Shown in pieces: positions 1 to 9,240 of a DNA stretch of 64,000 bases; the stretch's first letter is position 1; each line of letters begins with the position of its first letter. The stretch comes from Scytalidium lignicola (Eukaryota; Ascomycota; Leotiomycetes). The stretch spans positions 62,001-126,000 of the forward strand of contig NCSJ02000036.1 of the NCBI GenBank assembly GCA_002812745.2. The letters run 5' to 3'. The translations under genes were made by a program, and so were the position numbers. Below the pieces are notes generated by a model. It saw nothing but the letters and a program-made list of their open reading frames with translations, searched no databases and was not told where the DNA came from.

Positions 1-487
1 GCTACACACATATACAGATGACTTGCAGGAATACATGCCCCGAATGTCTTATGGTATGCAAACTACCTCCAGTATTCTCACGGATGGTCGAGTGCATCTC
101 CCTTCTGTGGGTGGAAACGCGCTCGGACTATACAACCCTTACCAATTACCTCAGTCAGTTCAGAGCTATTCGGGAATAGAGAGCAGATATTATTCGAACG
201 AGGGCATTTTTAGCGAGGGATTCTTATTTGATGAAAATCAAGATCTGGATACTGCAGTTTATGATCAAGCCAATTTTAGAACCACTGACATCGGCTTTGA
301 ATGCTCTCCGGTAAACGACAGTGGTCTTGTTATGGTTCAGCAGCGACCCACTTCCAAATATCAGGAAACACCGTCTAACCAGTTTGCTCTGGTCGGGGAC
401 AGCTTTGAATATAGGTCAACGTCTTCTGATGATGCCGCACACAAAGATGATGAAGGGGTTGATGATATCGAGGTATATCATTTCTAG
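1..487 (+). CDS. 3' end of an unrecognised protein-coding gene (5' part outside window)
   Basis: An open frame enters from the left edge (first full codon at base 2) and ends at TAG 485-487, giving about 161 residues. The peptide is rich in Ser, Tyr, Gln and Asn, with an acidic tail ending in VYHF. No catalytic motif, membrane segment or repeat is visible. Low-complexity C-termini like this are common in fungal transcription factors and signalling proteins, but nothing here fixes the family. The TTGCAG at 23-28 could be read as a splice acceptor, so the exon may start there rather than continue leftwards. That it is coding is likely; its function is unknown. Confidence 0.5.
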   Translation, partial: LHTYTDDLQEYMPRMSYGMQTTSSILTDGRVHLPSVGGNALGLYNPYQLPQSVQSYSGIESRYYSNEGIFSEGFLFDENQDLDTAVYDQANFRTTDIGFECSPVNDSGLVMVQQRPTSKYQETPSNQFALVGDSFEYRSTSSDDAAHKDDEGVDDIEVYHF

Positions 488-2221
488 AGGCACCAAGAAC
501 ATGAAGAAGCAGAATGGAGCAATGGATCTAGCGTCCACTTAAGTGACGTTTGATTAGCCTTATGTTAAATCGACCCTATTGATATGTGTAAGTGATTTTG
601 TTGCATACCGATAGATAACTAGCTGATTAGATTTGACCAAACAGGAACTTTAGCCTACTGCAACAGCTAACAGTTGGCATTCGCTAGTTTCGAACCTGGG
701 TAGAAAAATCGACCTTCGGTTGACGCTTGTCTTCCGATTGCATTACTTTCTTGATTGTATTATCACATTTTTGATCTGCGGATCCGTGTCTTGCCATCTC
801 TCGTAGTCGAGGTAAATGGAAATCCTAGTTTCGCAAATTGCCGGAGCTCTAGTGGAGATTGGCAGACTTGTACCTTCAATTCTTTGGTTCGGTTCACTAG
901 AGTCGGTCATTGATGACTTCTTCTCAATCAACCGTTCTACTCTTCAGAGGTTTGGCCAAGGCCTCAAATTAGTAGGAAGAATAATCGAGACAATGTTACA
1001 GCTGGAATGCGGGTTTCTTTTAGGACATCTCCTTTTCGAGGGTTATTTGGTATTTGGGATCATACAGAGGATAGGAACAATAGTGTTGTTACAGAAAATG
1101 CAGATAGTGGTTTGACAGATCGACAATGTAATACTGGTATAGGAAACAAGGACCATGAGGATAATATGTATCCAAACAATAGAACAATATCTCCATTGAG
1201 TAGACGGTACAGTCATACTTTCCGTTAAAATTGTTGAATTAGTATGATCCAAAGCATTTGGCTCTGAACCTGTATTATCTGACGACGGATACTTTGTTCC
1301 AGAGTTAAATAAGTTTATTTGATAGTAGGCGGAATATCTATCCTAGGAAGCAAAGTTAACACTTGCTGACGTATGCTAACCTGCGAGATAAGTTATAATC
1401 TCTGGTGATTATTGGATAGAGCACTAGTAACTTATGTGTACTTAGTGCTTAAAAAAGGAACTCAAAGAGAACCATGAGCTGCAGACAAACTAGTTCTCCA
1501 CAGAACATATGCATAACAGGAAGCAGTTTCTGGAAGCCTTTGAGGTACAACTTGTATGGTATACTCTTAAAGTTGGAGGCAATAACAATATAACCCTATG
1601 CTTGCTGAAAGAGACTTTCTCTTTTGCAGATTGAATCATATAGAAACACGACTGAATGAAAGCAAAGCGGATGATAGTCTAGAATCTGGAGGTCCCTGTA
1701 ACGCTAGAATCTATTATATAAGACAATCGACTTATATTGAAGAGAAGCCCTACACTCCGAAATAAGGCAGGAATTCTCATACCCATTTGCTGGGTTAACT
1801 CTAGAAGTAGGACTACACTGTAACACTAGAGTGAATTGAAGGATGGTGGAACTAGGCCGTGATCTAGATTATGTGCTACAGTTAATTGACTCTAGGTTTT
1901 GGTCCGAAATTCTCTCCAGACTTCACAATGTACTCTTCGGCATTGTTTGTTGATTAATATGGCGGTTGTCGGAGAACGTCGGCAGGGGTACTCGGGTTAA
2001 GCATTCCGCTAACTTGATAGAGTTAGGCTATATTTCTCGCAGCTTCCATCCCCAGAAACATTTTTTGAAGTGGTTCTGGCTCTCCTTGTCTTCGATTCAT
2101 TCAATCAATTCCCTTTTGTATTCAAATCAGTTCACGAATTCCTGTAACGGTCATCGAGCTCCTGTGTCTGGTGTAATTCTCATTAGATTAATAGCGGCTT
2201 TTCTAATTTCATCTTATCATC
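488..2221. other. Intergenic region upstream of hsp60
   Basis: About 1.7 kb without a supportable gene. The longest open frame is 99 codons (816-1115, plus strand). It is unlike any family I recognise and lacks a plausible intron-exon context. The stretch should hold the 3' UTR of the left-edge gene and the hsp60 promoter and leader. A heat-shock-element-like array lies at 2120-2139. Confidence 0.6.
2120..2139. promoter_or_regulatory. Candidate heat shock element upstream of hsp60
   Basis: Units in 5-bp register read aTTCa, aatca, gTTCa, cGAAt, so three of four units match the inverted nTTCn/nGAAn arrangement bound by Hsf1. It lies about 85-100 bp before the hsp60 ATG, which may be inside the 5' UTR. 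HSP60 genes are classic Hsf1 targets. The match is partial and could be chance. Confidence 0.3.
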
Positions 2222-4119
2222 ATGCAGAGAGCTTTAACATCAAGGGCTCGGGCTTCCGTCCTCTCAAGTTCATCAGCTTCGAAACTACGACCACTTACAG
2301 CTGCTGGTTTCAATGCACAGCAATTAAGATTCGCCCACAAAGTAAGTTAACTAGCTCAGCATTGAAGGTGCTCGATGATTGTGTTATAATTGATGGTATG
2401 CTAAACTATTCTAGGAGCTCAAGTTTGGTGTCGAAGGCCGAGCAGCTCTTCTAGCGGGTGTTGAGACTCTCGCAAGGGCCGTAGCAACAACCCTTGGACC
2501 CAAGGGCCGAAATGTATTAATAGAATCGTCCTATGGATCCCCAAAGATCACAAAGGGTTCGTGAGCGCTTACGAGTCTATGTGTCGTCAGTACTGACAAA
2601 TTCTGCAGATGGTGTAACGGTTGCCAGAGCTATCTCACTGAAGGACAAATTCGAGAATCTGGGTGCGCGACTTCTTCAAGATGTTGCATCAAAGACAAAT
2701 GAGACTGCTGGAGATGGAACCACCAGTGCTACTGTTCTGGCCCGTGCAATCTTCTCTGAAACAGTTAAGAATGTTGCTGCTGGCTGCAATCCTATGGATT
2801 TACGAAGAGGTACCCAAGCAGCTGTTGAAGCAGTTGTGGAGTTTTTGCAGAAGAATAAGCGTGACATTACAACTAGTGAAGAGATAGCCCAGGTTGCAAC
2901 GATCTCTGCCAACGGTGACACACATATTGGCAAGCTTATTGCTAGCGCAATGGAGAAGGTTGGAAAAGAAGGCGTTATCACCGTTAAGGAGGGTAAGACC
3001 ATTGAAGATGAACTTGAAGTCACAGAAGGAATGCGATTTGACCGTGGCTATATCTCCCCATACTTCATCACCGATCCTAAGTCTCAAAAGGTTGAATTCG
3101 AGAAGCCCTTGATTTTGCTGTCTGAAAAGAAGATCTCTGCTGTCCAGGATATTATTCCTGCTCTTGAGGCCTCCACACAACTGCGTCGTCCATTAGTTAT
3201 TATTGCCGAGGACATTGATGGAGAGGCTCTTGCTGTCTGCATCTTGAACAAGCTAAGAGGTCAGCTCCAGGTAGCTGCTGTCAAAGCCCCTGGATTTGGT
3301 GATAACCGCAAGTCTATTCTCGGGGATCTTGGCGTCCTTACCAACGCAACTGTCTTCACCGATGAGCTTGATATCAAGCTTGAGAAGGCTACTCCAGATA
3401 TGTTCGGATCTACTGGCTCAATCACCATCACAAAAGAGGATACTATTATCTTGAACGGCGATGGATCCAAGGATGCTATCACGCAACGATGCGAGCAAAT
3501 TCGAGGTGTCATAAATGACCCATCTACTTCTGATTACGAGAAAGAGAAGCTCCAAGAGCGACTTGCCAAGCTTTCTGGTGGTGTTGCTGTCATCAAAGTC
3601 GGTGGTTCATCAGAGGTTGAGGTCGGAGAGAAGAAGGATAGGTTTGTTGATGCTCTCAACGCCACTCGCGCTGCTGTTGAGGAGGGCATACTCCCAGGAG
3701 GTGGAACTGCTCTCCTCAAGGCTGCCAGTCAGGCTCTTGGAAACGTGAAGTCAGCAAACTTTGACCAACAACTTGGTGTGAGCATCATCAAGAGCGCTAT
3801 CACCAAACCTGCACGGATGATTGTTGAGAATGCTGGCATGGAAGGCTCAGTGGTCGTTGGAAAGCTTATGGATGAGTTCGGATCAGATTTCAACAAGGGA
3901 TATGATAGCGCTAAGGGCGAATATGTCGACATGATTGCCGCCGGTATTGTTGATCCTTTCAAGGTCGTACGAACTGGTCTGGTAGATGCTAGCGGAGTTG
4001 CTTCATTGTTAGGCACCACCGAAGTTGCCATTGTCGAGGCACCAGAGGAGAAGGGTTCAGCTATGCCACCAGGAATGGGCGGTATGGGTGGTATGGGTGG
4101 CATGGGCGGCATGATGTAG
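2222..4119 (+). CDS. hsp60: Mitochondrial chaperonin HSP60
   Basis: Type I (GroEL-like) chaperonin that folds imported proteins in the mitochondrial matrix with Hsp10 and ATP. Exons are 2222-2341, 2415-2556 and 2609-4119, giving 590 residues. The first exon encodes an Arg/Ser/Ala-rich presequence lacking acidic residues and ending near RFAHK. Mature sequence follows (ELKFGVEGR...), with the ATP-site motif DGTTSA near residue 123, the GGGTAL segment, and the typical Gly-Gly-Met repeat tail. Length matches fungal HSP60 proteins. Intron 2 (52 nt) uses an unusual GTTCGT donor; its retention would hit a stop at once. An AATAAA signal lies at 4337-4342. A possible heat shock element sits upstream. 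The family call is essentially certain. Confidence 0.98.
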
Positions 4120-4780
4120 GCAGCCAAGTGACGTGAACGATTCATCACCCTTCAGCATATGCCTAATGCTCCGATTTACGAGAGTCTGTATCAATATTTT
4201 ACGGCGGTTGTACATGGGGCAGCACATCAACTCACCCCACTCACTCCGATTCATCAACTGTGTTATTCTGGCAGAGGACCCATTTATTGTGTAAATTAGG
4301 TAGACTCTATGTATAGGAGTTAAAGCAAAATTTTGGAATAAAAGCACTTTTTAGTTATCGAAGTCCGTACAGATTTCTTTAGGGACAGTCGGAGCATAAA
4401 CCTATATTCAATATAACTAGTTTTGTGTACAAAGAGTTGCCTACACGTTATGCTCGGCCGGTGCCTGCCCCTCGGTTGCGATATACGCTAAATCACGTGT
4501 AACCACCCCACCAACTCCCCTCGATGCCTTTCGCTCCCAAGCAATATATTCTAGACATAAACACCTTCTGAAGTATTTCTTCTAGCGTTCTTGTCAGGTT
4601 TTCTCAGCTTTCATAACTTAAATCCCATTAGATATTTAAGATTGAAGTAAGTCTAGAATGACTCCTAGTTTGCCGTCGCCCAACTCCACTCCGACTTTAT
4701 CTCCGTGTCGCAAACAATGATGCTGACAATCACCTGCAGCTTCCTTTGGGTCTGGTTGTCGCAAGAACTTAATAGGAAAG
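4120..4780. other. Intergenic region between hsp60 and cofilin genes
   Basis: Contains the hsp60 3' UTR with AATAAA at 4337-4342, then the cofilin promoter and leader. Several GT...AG pairs near 4640-4780 could form a 5' UTR intron. No separate gene is seen. Confidence 0.6.
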
Positions 4781-5575
4781 ATGGTATGCGCTCTCTAGTT
4801 AATTATGAGATAGAGCAATCGATTGACTTTTGTGGTAAACATAGTCTCGATCAGGGTCAGTACTGAATCACGCGAGCCCTTACCGTACCCAACTCCTATT
4901 TCATACCATCACCGATAGTTGAGCATGGCCAGCATATCAGAGGGCCAAATTTACCAAGGGTTGTGGCTGATAGAGCCACTACAGTGTTAACATTTCACCT
5001 GAGTGCATCTCTGTATTCAACGAGCTCAAGCTCGAGAAGAAGATCAAGTACATCATCTTCAAGCTGTCAGATGATTCCAAGGAGATTGTTGTTGAAGAGA
5101 CTTCCAACGATTCCGAGTGGGAGAACTTTCGTGAAAAGCTGCTCAATGCCAAATCGAAGACCACGAATGTTCGTCCAAATTATCTTCCGATCATTGTGGG
5201 GCAGCCGTTAATATTTAGTACAGAAAAAGGAACCACGATATGCTGTCTATGACTTCAATTATAATCTAGCGTCCGGGGAAGGACAAAGGTAAATTTAGAA
5301 TTCAGCCTCCCAAAAAGCACAATCTGACTTTCGCAGGAGCAAAATTACATTCATTGCATGGTCGCCAGATGATGCTGGAGTCAAGGTAAGCAGGACCTTA
5401 GAATTTGGGTCCTTTCTATATACTCAAACCTATATAGCCCAAGATGGTTTACGCATCCTCAAAAGACGCTCTGAAGCGTGCCCTCAACGGAATTGCCGCA
5501 GAATTCCAAGCCAACGACGAAGATGACATTGAATACCAGTCCATCCTCGCAAAGGTCAGCAAAGGATTGGCATAA
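4781..5575 (+). CDS. cof1: Cofilin / actin-depolymerising factor
   Basis: Single ADF-homology domain protein that severs actin filaments and drives their turnover at cortical patches. Coding exons are 4974-5168, 5224-5288, 5337-5385 and 5438-5575, all in phase. They encode [13 protein letters not shown], the central [10 protein letters not shown] strand, a YAVYDF segment, a [11 protein letters not shown] loop and the actin-binding helix [14 protein letters not shown]. The preferred first exon is just ATG 4781-4783, split by a 190-nt intron ending at 4973. This gives 149 residues, the usual cofilin length. A near-terminal first intron is common in fungal cofilin genes, but the exact N-terminus (MSHYSV...) is the weak point. 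Intron 2 has a GTTCGT donor. It is convergent with get5. Confidence 0.92.
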
Positions 5576-5863
5576 ATCGAACGAGTGAAGCAAGTGCTTA
5601 GTTAGTATTGCAAGGAGGATCCGTGTTTCAGTTCAAGCCGAGGTTTAATCGATTGCGCTGCTATGATAATGAGTAGTTGCAGTTGGTTGATTGGTAAACA
5701 AGACTAGTCAAATTAAGCATGTGATGAGACAAAGGGCATATCAAAATCAATGAGACTAAGAAATTGATAAATTTCTGTACGCTGAAGCCAAGTTGCTCAT
5801 TTGAAAGGCTCTTTGCGCTGTCCAACTTATACTGGGCAAGATACATTGATTTAACAGATGATG

Positions 5864-6523
5864 CTATCTCCCTTGTAACTCCCATGCTGTCTTAAACACG
5901 TCAAATACCTTCTCGCCCTCCTTCTCATTCCGTAATCTCTGTACCAAATAACCTTTTAAATCGTCCCAAAACTCCTCTTTTCCCAACTCACTTACTATAC
6001 CAGATCCTTGAGTAGTTGACGGTCCCTCATCCCTCATAACCACCGCTGCTGCACCACCAATGATCATAACACTAAACTCCACAGCCTGCTCTTCCTCACC
6101 CAACACATCTTTCAATACTTTACTATCTGCCACTGGCTTCTTCTTATGCAAGATCCTAATCTTATCTACCGGAATGTTTGTTTGTGAGGCAACCTCTTCT
6201 TTCAATGCTAGGATAGATGTAGAAGGAACTTGTGAGGAGAGGTGAATATCTAGCGGAGGGTTGCGTAAGGATTTTAAGGACACCGAAATACTGTGCTCTT
6301 GACCAGGTACTATCTTCTGACGCTTTGGAAGAGGTTTTGGCATTTTTGATAGAATATACTACACGTCCAGGTCAACGTAGGAACAAGTGGGACATAGAGG
6401 GGAAAGGCTTACAGCGCTCCGCGCTGGATAGGTCCGTGGATCTTCAACATGTTCGGATGAAATTTTGGGAGGTCGTGAACTAAGAGCCGAGAGAAACGAC
6501 TGTGCGAATGAGACTTCTGTCAT
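5864..6523 (-). CDS. get5: GET complex subunit Get5/Mdy2 (Ubl4A homologue)
   Basis: Adaptor in the guided entry of tail-anchored proteins pathway. It links Get4 (via its N-terminus) to Sgt2 (via its ubiquitin-like domain) and dimerises through its C-terminus. Exons are 6413-6523 and 5864-6358, separated by a 54-nt intron, giving 201 residues. The first exon supplies the Get4-binding helix (SFAQSFLSALSSRP). Residues about 65-140 form the UBL fold (VDKIRILHKKKPVADS). The C-terminal FWDDLKGYLVQRL...VFKTAWE helix pair is the Get5 dimerisation module. The gene is divergent from nop2 (256 bp between start codons). The identification rests on all three modules in the right order. Confidence 0.9.
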
Positions 6524-6779
6524 CTTGAGGGCTTTGGAAAGATGATTGAATTTCCTATGACGATTGCTGGAACTTGAAGGTAATTAGCAATTCGCGATTG
6601 CTATCCAGCTATCGAAGGACTTGGCGCCGGAGAATCGGCGCCCGAGGCGGTATCAGATGGCGCTAAGCCTTATCTGCACGAATTATTTCTTTCGCCAAAA
6701 AAAAGATTCCCAGAAACTTCATCGCTGCAGGGTCTCAGTAAATATAGTCAACAGAATTCCTTGACATAAAACCGCCACA
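6524..6779. promoter_or_regulatory. Shared divergent promoter of get5 and nop2
   Basis: 256 bp separate the two start codons, so both promoters must lie here. On the nop2 side, TCATCGC at 6719-6725 is the reverse of a PAC-like core (GCGATGA). PAC sites mark ribosome-biogenesis promoters in yeasts, so this fits nop2, although the following base deviates from consensus. No TATA box is obvious. Confidence 0.4.
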
Positions 6780-8822
6780 ATGGGTGTAGGAAGACGGATG
6801 AAAAAGCAAGGTCCCCCAGAGCCTCTGAATGAAAGCCATTTCACAAATCTCAAACGAAAGGCTGGGTTTTCGGATGAAGCGTCGAGGACTGAAGCAGAGG
6901 CATATGCGAAGGAACCTAAAAAGCGAAAAACAACGAAGGTAGACACCAATGGCAAAGGAAAGAAAAATTCAGCTGGCCGTACTTCCACAAAGGGCGAGTT
7001 TGCCAATGGATTGTCTGAGAAGTCCAAATCAATTGGCACAAAGACTAAAAAGACCGAATCCAAGAAACCGGAGGCCGTACCTTTACCTATGTCTGATGAA
7101 GAAATGGATGAAGATTCCGATGCTGGCGATCTTATGGACGATGAATTTGGGGATCTGGACGGATCCGAGGTTTCTGGTGCTGAGGGATTAGAAGATGATT
7201 TTCTCGACTCTGGTTCTGAAGTATATGTATCTGATGAAGAGCACCCTAGAGCTATGTTCTCGGAGGACGAAGATGAGTCAGATGCAGAAGAAAAACTTAC
7301 TGCAGCGAACATTGCCGGTCTTACAAGAAAGTTAGATGAGCAGATGGCGAAAGAGGCTGCAGAGGCAGAAGCAGAATTGGAGGAAGCGGCAATGCAAACC
7401 AATATTGCCGGAGACAGGCCTAAAATCCTCGAAGATGAGGATGAGGATGGGGTGGGAATTAAATCAAATGCTTTATTAGCACCCGACCTCCAACTTTTAC
7501 GAACTCGAATCAATGATACAGTCCGCGTCCTTGATGATTTCTCCAATCTCGCCGAGGAAGGCCGGTCAAGAGCCGAATATACTGCTCAGTTAATTAAAGA
7601 CATCTGCGCTTACTATGGATACTCCGAATTCCTTGCCACAAAACTCTTCAATCTCTTCTCCCCCAAGGAAGCTTTTGCATTCTTTGAAGCAAACGAATCG
7701 CCTCGTCCCGTTGTTATCCGCACGAACACCCTCCGCACACACAGAAGAGAACTAGCGCAAGCATTAATAAACCGAGGCGTAACCCTCGAGCCAGTTGGGA
7801 AATGGTCAAAGGTCGGACTGCAAATATTCGAAAGTGCCGTGCCATTGGGAGCAACACCTGAATACCTAGCAGGCCACTATATCCTCCAAGCTGCCTCCTC
7901 TTTCCTTCCCGTCATGGCACTTGCGCCTCAGGAAAACGAACGTATTCTAGATATGGCCGCCGCTCCCGGTGGTAAAACTACACATATTGCAGCTTTAATG
8001 AAAAACTCTGGATGCATCTTTGCAAATGATAGCAATAAAGCCCGTGCCAAGGGTCTCATTGGTAACATCCACCGTCTAGGTGCAAGAAATACCATAGTGT
8101 GTAACTATGATGCACGAGAATTCCCCCGTGTCATCGGAGGATTCGATCGTGTGTTGCTAGATGCGCCTTGTTCAGGTACCGGCGTCATCGCCAAGGATCC
8201 CAGTGTGAAGACGAATAAGACAGAAAAGGACTTCATCATGTTACCGCATTTGCAAAAGCAGCTGCTACTAGCAGCAATCGATTCAGTAGATCACGCCAGT
8301 AAAACTGGTGGATATATCGTGTACTCTACTTGCAGTGTGACGGTTGAAGAGAACGAACAAGTCGTACAATATGCATTGAACAAGAGACCAAACGTCAAGC
8401 TTGTAGAAACTGGCTTGGTGTTTGGTAAGGAGGGATTCACGAGCTATATGGGCAAGGTGTTTGACAAGAGTTTGAAGATGACGAGGAGATATTATCCACA
8501 TGCTTACAACGTGGATGGTTTCTTTGTCTCAAAGTTTAAGAAGACGGGACCAAGTCCAACGGGTAGCGGCTCCGGTGCTGCTGGTGCATCGCAGGATAAG
8601 ATGGCTCTTGATGAGTTGGATGTTGACAAACGACCCATTGCTGAGACGGAGGAGGAGGCTGAAAAGGATGACTTTGGTGGTTGGGACGAGGACGAGGATA
8701 AAGAGTACATTGAGCGTGCACAGAGAAATATGTTAAGGAAAAAGGGACTTAACCCCAAGGCTATGAATGGGACTAAGAAGACCGTCAACGGCAAAGTAAA
8801 GCCAAGAAAGGATAAAAAATGA
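6780..8822 (+). CDS. nop2: 25S rRNA cytosine-C5 methyltransferase Nop2
   Basis: Nucleolar, SAM-dependent m5C methyltransferase of the Nop2/Sun family, needed for 60S subunit maturation. Intronless, 680 residues. The N-terminal 230 residues are Lys-rich then strongly acidic (nucleolar-type low complexity). A PUA-like/N1 region and the Rossmann core follow, with the SAM motif DMAAAPGGKT. Motif IV is DAPCSGTG (Cys near residue 464) and motif VI is YSTCSVTVEENE (Cys near 518). These are the two cysteines used for product release and nucleophilic attack. The C-terminus is again acidic then basic. The start ATG has a good context (cacaATGgg). A 275-codon antisense frame over the acidic region is a codon-bias shadow. 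The gene is convergent with byr4. Confidence 0.97.
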   Translation: MGVGRRMKKQGPPEPLNESHFTNLKRKAGFSDEASRTEAEAYAKEPKKRKTTKVDTNGKGKKNSAGRTSTKGEFANGLSEKSKSIGTKTKKTESKKPEAVPLPMSDEEMDEDSDAGDLMDDEFGDLDGSEVSGAEGLEDDFLDSGSEVYVSDEEHPRAMFSEDEDESDAEEKLTAANIAGLTRKLDEQMAKEAAEAEAELEEAAMQTNIAGDRPKILEDEDEDGVGIKSNALLAPDLQLLRTRINDTVRVLDDFSNLAEEGRSRAEYTAQLIKDICAYYGYSEFLATKLFNLFSPKEAFAFFEANESPRPVVIRTNTLRTHRRELAQALINRGVTLEPVGKWSKVGLQIFESAVPLGATPEYLAGHYILQAASSFLPVMALAPQENERILDMAAAPGGKTTHIAALMKNSGCIFANDSNKARAKGLIGNIHRLGARNTIVCNYDAREFPRVIGGFDRVLLDAPCSGTGVIAKDPSVKTNKTEKDFIMLPHLQKQLLLAAIDSVDHASKTGGYIVYSTCSVTVEENEQVVQYALNKRPNVKLVETGLVFGKEGFTSYMGKVFDKSLKMTRRYYPHAYNVDGFFVSKFKKTGPSPTGSGSGAAGASQDKMALDELDVDKRPIAETEEEAEKDDFGGWDEDEDKEYIERAQRNMLRKKGLNPKAMNGTKKTVNGKVKPRKDKK

Positions 8823-9240
8823 TATTAATGTATATAGAATATACCTCTTCGGCCCGTGGATACACCTGTCCTTCCTGTCATGTTCGTAATTCGTATCCTT
8901 TATTGCATTAGAAGACATTTGCCATACCATCATCATAATTAGCCTCCTCACAATTCTATAGTTGTGAGGAGAGAATATTTTGAACATTCATAACGTCATA
9001 ACATTCGTAATATCCAGCGTCTAACCCAAGCTAGAGCTCTTTACATCGTACAGCTTCCGAACAAGGTATGTACCATGTGCCGTCTACGTAGATGCAGATA
9101 CCATACCGAGTTCCACCTCATGCAAATATTAAAAGGTTACTTTTAAAACCCGCCGTCGAAATCATAAATCCCAAAAATGCAGTATACAAGAATAACGCAA
9201 AGCACATCACCTTCTCTTTCTAGGATTCACTGCAGTCGAT
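8823..9240. other. Convergent intergenic region nop2/byr4
   Basis: Holds the two 3' UTRs of the convergent genes. A near-perfect hairpin occurs at 8944-8971. No open frame here resembles a gene. Confidence 0.6.
8944..8971. repeat. Inverted repeat / hairpin in nop2 3' region
   Basis: CTCCTCACAA at 8944-8953 is perfectly complementary to TTGTGAGGAG at 8962-8971, with an 8-nt loop. In RNA it would form a 10-bp stem-loop about 120 nt after the nop2 stop. It could influence 3' end formation or mRNA stability. No transposon-like target duplication is evident. Confidence 0.6.

Noticed and set aside
680..710. B-box-like GGTTCGAAA on the minus strand
   Set aside because: No A-box or cloverleaf can be built around it, so not a tRNA.
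816..1115. 99-codon frame in the hsp60 upstream region
   Set aside because: No recognisable domain and no splice partner; a codon count this size is expected by chance in 1.7 kb.
2676..4148. Several minus-strand frames opposite hsp60
   Set aside because: Pure shadows of a highly conserved coding strand; one is just the reverse of the Gly-Gly-Met tail.
6719..7546. 275-codon minus-strand frame opposite nop2
   Set aside because: It mirrors the acidic, Ser/Glu-coding 5' part of nop2 (Ser/Phe-rich shadow) and has no domain or promoter.
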